From Sterolibacterium sp. (GTDB taxonomy: Bacteria; Pseudomonadota; Gammaproteobacteria; Burkholderiales; Rhodocyclaceae): DNA of 64,000 nt. Under the pieces are notes generated by a model. The model saw nothing but the letters and a program-made list of their open reading frames with translations. It made no database searches and was not told the DNA's origin. Shown here piece after piece: positions 56,171 to 64,000 of this stretch (position 1 is its first letter; each line of letters starts with the position of its first letter). The translations under genes were made by a program, and so were the position numbers. The stretch covers positions 1-64,000 of the forward strand of contig JAQTOA010000003.1 in the NCBI GenBank assembly GCA_028713555.1. Reading direction: 5' to 3'.

Positions 56171-57178
56171 CTACTTTTTCAGCAGTATCTGGTCGAAAAT
56201 GCCGCCGTCGTCAAAATGCACTTTCTGCGCCCGCGTCCAACCGCCGAAAACCTCATCCACGGTAAATAACGTTAGTTGCCTGAAGCTAGTGGCATAGCGC
56301 TTCATGACTTTTTCCGAGCGCGGGCGGTAATGGTGTTTGGCGGCGATTACCTGCCCTTCTTCTGAGTACAAGTAGTCGAGATAGGCCTGAGCCTGCTTGC
56401 GGCTCCCTTTCTTGTCGACGACCTTGTCGATGATCGTGACGGGCGCCTCGGCGAGGATGCTGACTGAAGGATAGACCACTTCGACCTGACTCTCGGTGAA
56501 CTCCTTCTGGATCAGTTGCACTTCGTTCTCGAAAGTCAGCAACACATCGCCGATGTTGCGCTGGACGAAGGTGGTGGTGGCCGCGCGGCCACCACCGTCG
56601 AACACCGGAACGCTGGCGAACAGTTTGCTGACAAATTCACGCGCTTTCTGTTCCGTTCCACCCTTCTTGATCACGTAGCCCCAGGCCGCCAAGTAGCTGT
56701 AGCGACCATTGCCCGAGGTCTTGGGATTGGGAATGACCACCGAAACGCCAGGTTTGACTAGATCGTCCCAGTCCTTGATCCCCTTGGGGTTGCCCTTGCG
56801 CACCAGGAACACGGTGGTGGAAGTGTAGGGCGCGCTGTTGTTCGGCAGGCGCTTGGCCCAGTCGGCGGGGATCAGCTTGCCGCGCTCGGCCAGCATGTCG
56901 ATGTCGTTGGCCTGATTCATGGTGATGACGTCGGCCTCCAGGCCGTCAGCCACCGCCCGGGCCTGCTTGCTGGAACCCCCGTGGGACTGGTTGATGGTCA
57001 ATGTTTCACCGGTCTTATCCCTCCAGTGATTAATGAAAGCAGCGTTGTAATCCTTGTAAAACTCGCGCGTGACGTCGTAGGAGACATTGAGCAGGGTAGT
57101 GTCGGCGCTGGCCTGCGTAGGTGCCAATGCAGCTACAAAGGCCACAACAAGAAGGTGGTGCAAAGTTTTCGGGGACAT
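56171..57178 (-). CDS. sbp: Sulfate-binding periplasmic protein, copy 2
   Basis: A 335-residue protein with signal peptide (to about ASA, residue 25) and the same ligand segments as copy 1 (LLNVSYDVTREFYKDYN, QSHGGSSKQARAV, IPNPKTSGNGRYSYLAAWGY). It leads the importer operon sbp-cysT-cysW-cysA-cysB. The two copies share length and motifs but differ widely in sequence, suggesting separate ligand ranges (sulfate versus thiosulfate or other oxyanions) or expression. Confidence 0.94.
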   Translation of the reverse strand: MSPKTLHHLLVVAFVAALAPTQASADTTLLNVSYDVTREFYKDYNAAFINHWRDKTGETLTINQSHGGSSKQARAVADGLEADVITMNQANDIDMLAERGKLIPADWAKRLPNNSAPYTSTTVFLVRKGNPKGIKDWDDLVKPGVSVVIPNPKTSGNGRYSYLAAWGYVIKKGGTEQKAREFVSKLFASVPVFDGGGRAATTTFVQRNIGDVLLTFENEVQLIQKEFTESQVEVVYPSVSILAEAPVTIIDKVVDKKGSRKQAQAYLDYLYSEEGQVIAAKHHYRPRSEKVMKRYATSFRQLTLFTVDEVFGGWTRAQKVHFDDGGIFDQILLKK

Positions 57179-57325
57179 GAAAATTCTCTCAGGGAAAAGG
57201 ATGCCTATATAAGAATTGCTGATTGATCCGGAAGGATTATGGCTCGCAGGCTCATAAGCCGGAAATACTGTTTATCGAATTGCTTATATCAATAAAGAAT
57301 AACGAGAAATTGTTGCCGCTTTCAG

Positions 57326-57343
57326 ATGAGAACGGTTATCATT
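57326..57343. promoter_or_regulatory. Fur-like box upstream of the iron-uptake operon
   Basis: ATGAGAACGGTTATCATT resembles proteobacterial Fur boxes (ATGAGAATNATTATCATT type), with only the centre differing. It is 29 bases before the cupredoxin gene start. Iron-dependent repression of the cupredoxin-FTR1 operon is inferred. Confidence 0.65.
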
Positions 57344-57371
57344 AGGACATCGTGTTTATTGGGGAACTGCC

Positions 57372-57725
57372 ATGAAATATTTGCGGAGCGCATTGACAGG
57401 CAAATGCTGTCTGGCCGGAGTGGGACTGTCCTTGCTGATTCCGCTCGGAACACTGGCTGCCGATGCCGATTACACCTTGGTCATTCGGGACCATCGGTTT
57501 CAGCCAGCTGAGCTAACGGTCCCCGCCGAGAAGAAGATCAAATTGACCATCGAGAACCGGGACGTAACCCCAGAGGAGTTCGAAAGCCATGCCCTGAATC
57601 GTGAAAAGGTGATTGCTGGGAAGAGCACCGCGACGATTTTCATCGGCCCGCTCGAGCCGGGGCGTTACCCGTTCGTTGGCGAGTTCAACGAAAAAACTGC
57701 TCTGGGCGTCATCGTTGCTCAATAG
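57372..57725 (+). CDS. Periplasmic cupredoxin-like protein of the FTR1 operon
   Basis: A 117-residue protein with a signal peptide (to about residue 30, LAA) and a single cupredoxin-like domain (TLVIRDHRFQPAELTVPAEKKIKLTIENRDVTPEEFESHALNREKVI). It resembles the cupredoxin part of EfeO. It probably helps deliver or oxidise iron for the FTR1 permease encoded 20 bases downstream. Which residues bind metal is not certain. Confidence 0.82.
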   Translation: MKYLRSALTGKCCLAGVGLSLLIPLGTLAADADYTLVIRDHRFQPAELTVPAEKKIKLTIENRDVTPEEFESHALNREKVIAGKSTATIFIGPLEPGRYPFVGEFNEKTALGVIVAQ

Positions 57726-57745
57726 CCTGGATCGGGAGATAACTC

Positions 57746-58573
57746 ATGTTCGGAACTGCCATCATCGTTTTTCGCGAAGTACTGGAGGCCGCCATCCTGA
57801 TCGGGATTGTTGCCGCCGCCACCCGCTCTATTCCTGGCCGCAATCGCTGGCTGTTCGCCGGCTTGCTGGCAGGGTTGAGCGGCGCCGGCCTGGTCGCGGC
57901 CTTTACCGATGTGATTGGCTCGCTGTCCAGCGGCATCGGCCAGGAACTGTTCAATGCCATGGTGCTGGGTGTCGCGGTACTGATGCTGGCCTGGCACAAC
58001 ATCTGGATGTCTTCCCATGGCGCAGAACTGTCAGCCAACGCGCGCGAGGCGGGCAACGCCATCCGCGATGGCCGGCGCGAATGCTCGATCCTGTTGGTGG
58101 TGGTCGGTCTTGCTGTACTGCGTGAAGGCGCCGAAACAGTGCTGTTCCTTTACGGCATCGCGGCCAGCGATGGCGCGGCGGCGTCCACGATGCTGCTTGG
58201 CGGGGCAACCGGCGTGATCCTCGGGGTTGGCGTCGGTTACGCCATCTATGCCGGCCTGCTACGTGTGCCGTTGCGCTGGTTTTTCAGCGCAACCGGCCTG
58301 CTGGTGCTGCTGCTGGCTGCCGGCATGGCTTCCCAAACGGCGCGCTTCCTGATCCAGGCCGATCTGCTGCCCAGCCTCGCAGCGCCGTTATGGGATACCT
58401 CGGCGGCCCTTCCCGAGAACTCCATTCCCGGCATGCTGCTGCACAGCCTGATCGGCTATGACGCCCGACCTGCTGGAATGCAGATAGTTTTCTACGCAAC
58501 TGTGCTGATCAGTATCGCCGTTAGCATGAAACTGGCTAATCGCAAGAACTCTCAACAACAGGGAATCGCTTGA
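57746..58573 (+). CDS. FTR1-family iron permease
   Basis: A 275-residue inner-membrane protein with about seven hydrophobic segments and both REXXE iron-transport motifs: REVLE at residues 10-14 and REGAE at 126-130. Family members import iron after ferrous oxidation. It lies between the cupredoxin and a probable outer-membrane protein and its stop overlaps the next start by four bases. Confidence 0.92.
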   Translation: MFGTAIIVFREVLEAAILIGIVAAATRSIPGRNRWLFAGLLAGLSGAGLVAAFTDVIGSLSSGIGQELFNAMVLGVAVLMLAWHNIWMSSHGAELSANAREAGNAIRDGRRECSILLVVVGLAVLREGAETVLFLYGIAASDGAAASTMLLGGATGVILGVGVGYAIYAGLLRVPLRWFFSATGLLVLLLAAGMASQTARFLIQADLLPSLAAPLWDTSAALPENSIPGMLLHSLIGYDARPAGMQIVFYATVLISIAVSMKLANRKNSQQQGIA

Positions 58574-59322
58574 TGAAGAACAGATATCTCGCGCTCTGGC
58601 TGGGCGTGCTTTTATCCGGGGCTGCCAATGCCGGACCGGCCGACTACGTTTACACCCCAAACGTCGAACACGGCGAACGGGAGCTCGATTTTAAATTCGG
58701 TTCAGCCAGGGACGGCGCCGGCGGGCGGCAGCAGGCATCGAGCATTGGTTTCGGCTATGGCGCCACCGAGCACTGGTTCACGGAGGCCTATGTAAAATTT
58801 CAGCGCGGCGGCGGAGAGGGCAATCACTTCGATGCCCTGGAATGGGAGAACAAGTTTCAATTGACCGAGACCGGCGAATACCCGATCGATATCGGCTTGA
58901 TCACTGAATTCGAAAAACCGCATCGGAAAGGCGAGCCCTCTTTCGAGTTCAAGTTTGGTCCGTTGTTCCAGAGCGAGTTCGGCAAACTGCAAGTTAACGC
59001 CAATCTGCTGTTCGAGCGCAAGTTCCGCGGACCGGGCGAAGACCCCACGGTCCAGCACAACACCGAGATCGGCTACCAATGGCAGATCAAATATCGCTGG
59101 CTGCCCAGTTTCGAATACGGACTTCAGGGCTTTGGCGATATGGGCAAATGGAACGACATGGATCCGCGCGACCAACAAAGCCGCCGTTTCGGTCCCGCAG
59201 TGTTCGGCAAACTGGCCCTCGGCAATCGCCAGGTGTTCAAGTACAACGCGGCATGGCTGCTCGGCGCCAGTCCTGCGGCGCCGGATCATACCTTCAGGAT
59301 GCAGGCCGAATATGAATTTTAG
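58570..59322 (+). CDS. Probable outer-membrane beta-barrel protein of the FTR1 operon
   Basis: The 250-residue protein has a signal peptide (to about residue 21, ANA) and a mature part made of alternating strands (ELDFKFGSAR, HWFTEAYVKFQRGG, SFEFKFGPLFQSEFGKLQVNANLLFERKF) and ends in a C-terminal phenylalanine (RMQAEYEF), as outer-membrane barrels do. No family name comes to mind. Coupling to FTR1 by an ATGA overlap suggests a role in iron entry or in cell-envelope support of the system. Confidence 0.75.
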   Translation: MMKNRYLALWLGVLLSGAANAGPADYVYTPNVEHGERELDFKFGSARDGAGGRQQASSIGFGYGATEHWFTEAYVKFQRGGGEGNHFDALEWENKFQLTETGEYPIDIGLITEFEKPHRKGEPSFEFKFGPLFQSEFGKLQVNANLLFERKFRGPGEDPTVQHNTEIGYQWQIKYRWLPSFEYGLQGFGDMGKWNDMDPRDQQSRRFGPAVFGKLALGNRQVFKYNAAWLLGASPAAPDHTFRMQAEYEF

Positions 59323-59348
59323 AACGGTCTTCACGTCTTCGAACCATG

Positions 59349-59385
59349 ATAGTCAATGACTATCATGGCAATTGAAACAATCAAT
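59349..59385 (+). promoter_or_regulatory. OxyR-like tetra-site upstream of the peroxiredoxin
   Basis: The sequence reads ATAG-N7-CTAT-N7-ATTG-N7-CAAT, matching the OxyR consensus ATAG-N7-CTAT repeated twice at 14 of 16 defined positions with exact spacing. A -10-like TAGGAT follows at 59409, so the site abuts the expected -35 region. The first half is part of a perfect ten-base palindrome (59344-59368), which could also act as a stem-loop behind the iron operon. Confidence 0.65.
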
Positions 59386-59419
59386 TAGATTGTTGAGCGG
59401 TTGTTGCGTAGGATTGCGC

Positions 59420-59442
59420 CATTCCCGTGCCACACGGGAATG
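59420..59442 (+). other. Stem-loop in the peroxiredoxin leader
   Basis: A perfect ten-base inverted repeat (CATTCCCGTG / CACGGGAATG) with a three-base loop, located just after the predicted promoter and about 100 bases before the start codon. It may stabilise the 5' end of the mRNA. No T run follows. Confidence 0.5.
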
Positions 59443-59543
59443 CAAGACATGCAGTTGATGGCAGGCGCCAGAATCGAATCCGTTTCAGTCAGGATGCGCC
59501 TTCATCAACGATCCGAAATCGTTTATTCAAGGAGGTTCACATT

Positions 59544-60143
59544 ATGGCCGTTCTCGTTGGCAAGCCCGCCCCGGATTTCACTGCGAACGCGGTGTTGGGC
59601 AACAATGAAATCAAGGAAGTCACTTTTTCAAAGATCACCAAGGGCAAACATGCCGTAGTGTTCTTTTATCCGCTCGACTTCACTTTCGTCTGTCCGTCCG
59701 AGTTGATCGCTTTCGATCACCGTCTTGACGAGTTCAAGAAACGCAATGTCGAAGTGATCGGGATCTCAATCGACTCCCAATTCACTCACCTGGCATGGAA
59801 GAACACGCCTATCGACAAGGGCGGCATCGGTCAGGTGAAATACACACTGGTCTCGGACCTGAAACATCAAATCTGCCAAGCTTACGATGTCGAGTCTGCC
59901 GGCGGCGTGGCTTTCCGCGGCTCTTTCCTGATTGACAAGGCTGGCATAGTGCGCCACCAAGTAGTGAATGACCTACCGTTAGGCCGCGATATTGACGAAA
60001 TGCTGCGTATGGTCGACGCCCTGCAGTTCAATGAGGAGAATGGTGAAGTCTGTCCGGCAGGTTGGAAAAAAGGCAAGGCCGGCATGCAGGGCAGTACGGA
60101 AGGCGTTGCAAAATATCTGGCGGCACACGCCAAGGAACTGTAA
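59544..60143 (+). CDS. AhpC-type 2-Cys peroxiredoxin
   Basis: A 199-residue peroxiredoxin with peroxidatic Cys50 (FYPLDFTFVCPSE) and resolving Cys170 (GEVCPAGW). It reduces H2O2, peroxynitrite or organic peroxides in the cytoplasm. No ahpF follows, so thioredoxin or another reductase may regenerate it. The start at 59544 has GGAGG eight bases upstream; the longer frame from 59427 is leader. An OxyR-like site precedes it. Confidence 0.95.
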   Translation: MAVLVGKPAPDFTANAVLGNNEIKEVTFSKITKGKHAVVFFYPLDFTFVCPSELIAFDHRLDEFKKRNVEVIGISIDSQFTHLAWKNTPIDKGGIGQVKYTLVSDLKHQICQAYDVESAGGVAFRGSFLIDKAGIVRHQVVNDLPLGRDIDEMLRMVDALQFNEENGEVCPAGWKKGKAGMQGSTEGVAKYLAAHAKEL

Positions 60144-60156
60144 ACTAATCTTGCCT

Positions 60157-60195
60157 AGGGTCTAGGATGTGTTCTAAGGACACACCCTAGACCCT
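60157..60195 (+). terminator. Long stem-loop after the peroxiredoxin gene
   Basis: Arms AGGGTCTAGG-TGTGT and ACACA-CCTAGACCCT pair almost perfectly around a short loop, beginning 13 bases after the stop codon. There is no T run. It may terminate, or protect the peroxiredoxin mRNA from decay, with some read-through to the microprotein gene. Confidence 0.55.
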
Positions 60196-60230
60196 CCCCA
60201 TAAACTGGTACAAACCAAGGAGCAATCAAC

Positions 60231-60350
60231 ATGGGCCATAGTCAAGATGCAAAGAAGGCAGTCAAGAAAGAGCCGACCAAGACCTTGAAGGAAAAGAAAG
60301 CTGCCAAGAAAGCCAAGAAGGAAGAAAAGCTGCGCAAGGGAACCCCATAA
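60231..60350 (+). CDS. Lysine-rich 39-residue microprotein
   Basis: A short frame MGHSQDAKKAVKKEPTKTLK... of 39 residues, of which well over a third are Lys or Arg. The ATG follows AAGGAG at eight bases, an excellent ribosome binding site, and the stop at 60348 is two bases from the convergent dnaE stop. The composition suggests RNA, DNA or ribosome binding and an extended or helical form. I recall similar short proteins in related bacteria but could not check. Function unknown. Confidence 0.65.
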   Translation: MGHSQDAKKAVKKEPTKTLKEKKAAKKAKKEEKLRKGTP

Positions 60351-60352
60351 CA

Positions 60353-63883
<3,531 letters not shown>

Positions 63884-64000
63884 GGGGCGGCATTTTACTC
63901 CCCTGACCAATGAGGAACGAACCATCAATGGTGGCTCATTTGTCCGCAAATTCGTTTCGTGGTTGAATGATCCATTGTGTGATGCCGGCTACGGAGAAAT

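Overview
The window looks like chromosomal DNA of a GC-rich betaproteobacterium, most likely of the Rhodocyclales/Burkholderiales type. The reasons are a class I PHA operon (phaC, two phaB, phaR), CysB-type sulfate regulation with a CysI-DUF934-CysH cluster, a CysPTWA-type sulfate importer, cobalamin riboswitches and a DnaE1 replicative polymerase. I cannot name the genus from sequence alone. I saw no rRNA, tRNA, CRISPR array, transposase or complete prophage.

Layout. 1-4.7 kb is an accessory segment: a caspase-like/FGE protein broken by a frameshift in a T run, a small alarmone hydrolase with a diverged, truncated second copy, a globin, and a possible phage/plasmid-type gene remnant. 4.8-8.3 kb is a three-gene cassette of a ThDP-dependent enzyme and a two-subunit CoA-transferase. 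8.5-11 kb has an aldo/keto reductase with a partner gene and a HAD hydrolase. 11.1-21.1 kb is a cobalamin late-step and salvage island: cobC, cobS, cobT, cobU, cobQ, cbiB, cobD, btuF and btuB, with two minus-strand cobalamin riboswitches and a truncated cobO. 21.2-27.7 kb is a coenzyme F420 island: cofE-cofD-cofC/G/H on the minus strand, with the last gene a three-domain fusion, and a divergent FrhB-like F420-dependent oxidoreductase subunit.

28-36 kb carries small genes, a GGDEF-EAL protein and the PHA operon. 36-57.2 kb is a sulfur island: PatB-type lyase, CysB, sulfite reductase, DUF934, APS reductase, cysteine synthase, a TSUP permease cassette with a lipoprotein and two small membrane proteins, a two-component system, MetY, two sulfate-binding proteins, a degenerate EAL protein, a second CysB and the CysTWA importer. 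57.3-60.4 kb holds an iron-uptake operon (cupredoxin, FTR1, probable outer-membrane protein) behind a Fur-like box, and an AhpC-type peroxiredoxin behind an OxyR-like tetra-site, followed by a 39-residue lysine-rich microprotein. The window ends with nearly the full dnaE transcription unit.

How the parts fit. The sulfur genes form a path from periplasmic sulfate capture, through APS and sulfite reduction, to cysteine and homocysteine; sulfate activation genes are not in the window. The cobalamin genes support nucleotide-loop assembly and corrinoid uptake, but the only adenosyltransferase seen is a fragment. The most notable feature is the compact F420 pathway, placed so that its transcription runs toward the riboswitch-controlled btuB gene. 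Positions of starts, motifs and hairpins were read by eye. Family assignments rest on motif recognition, not on a database search.
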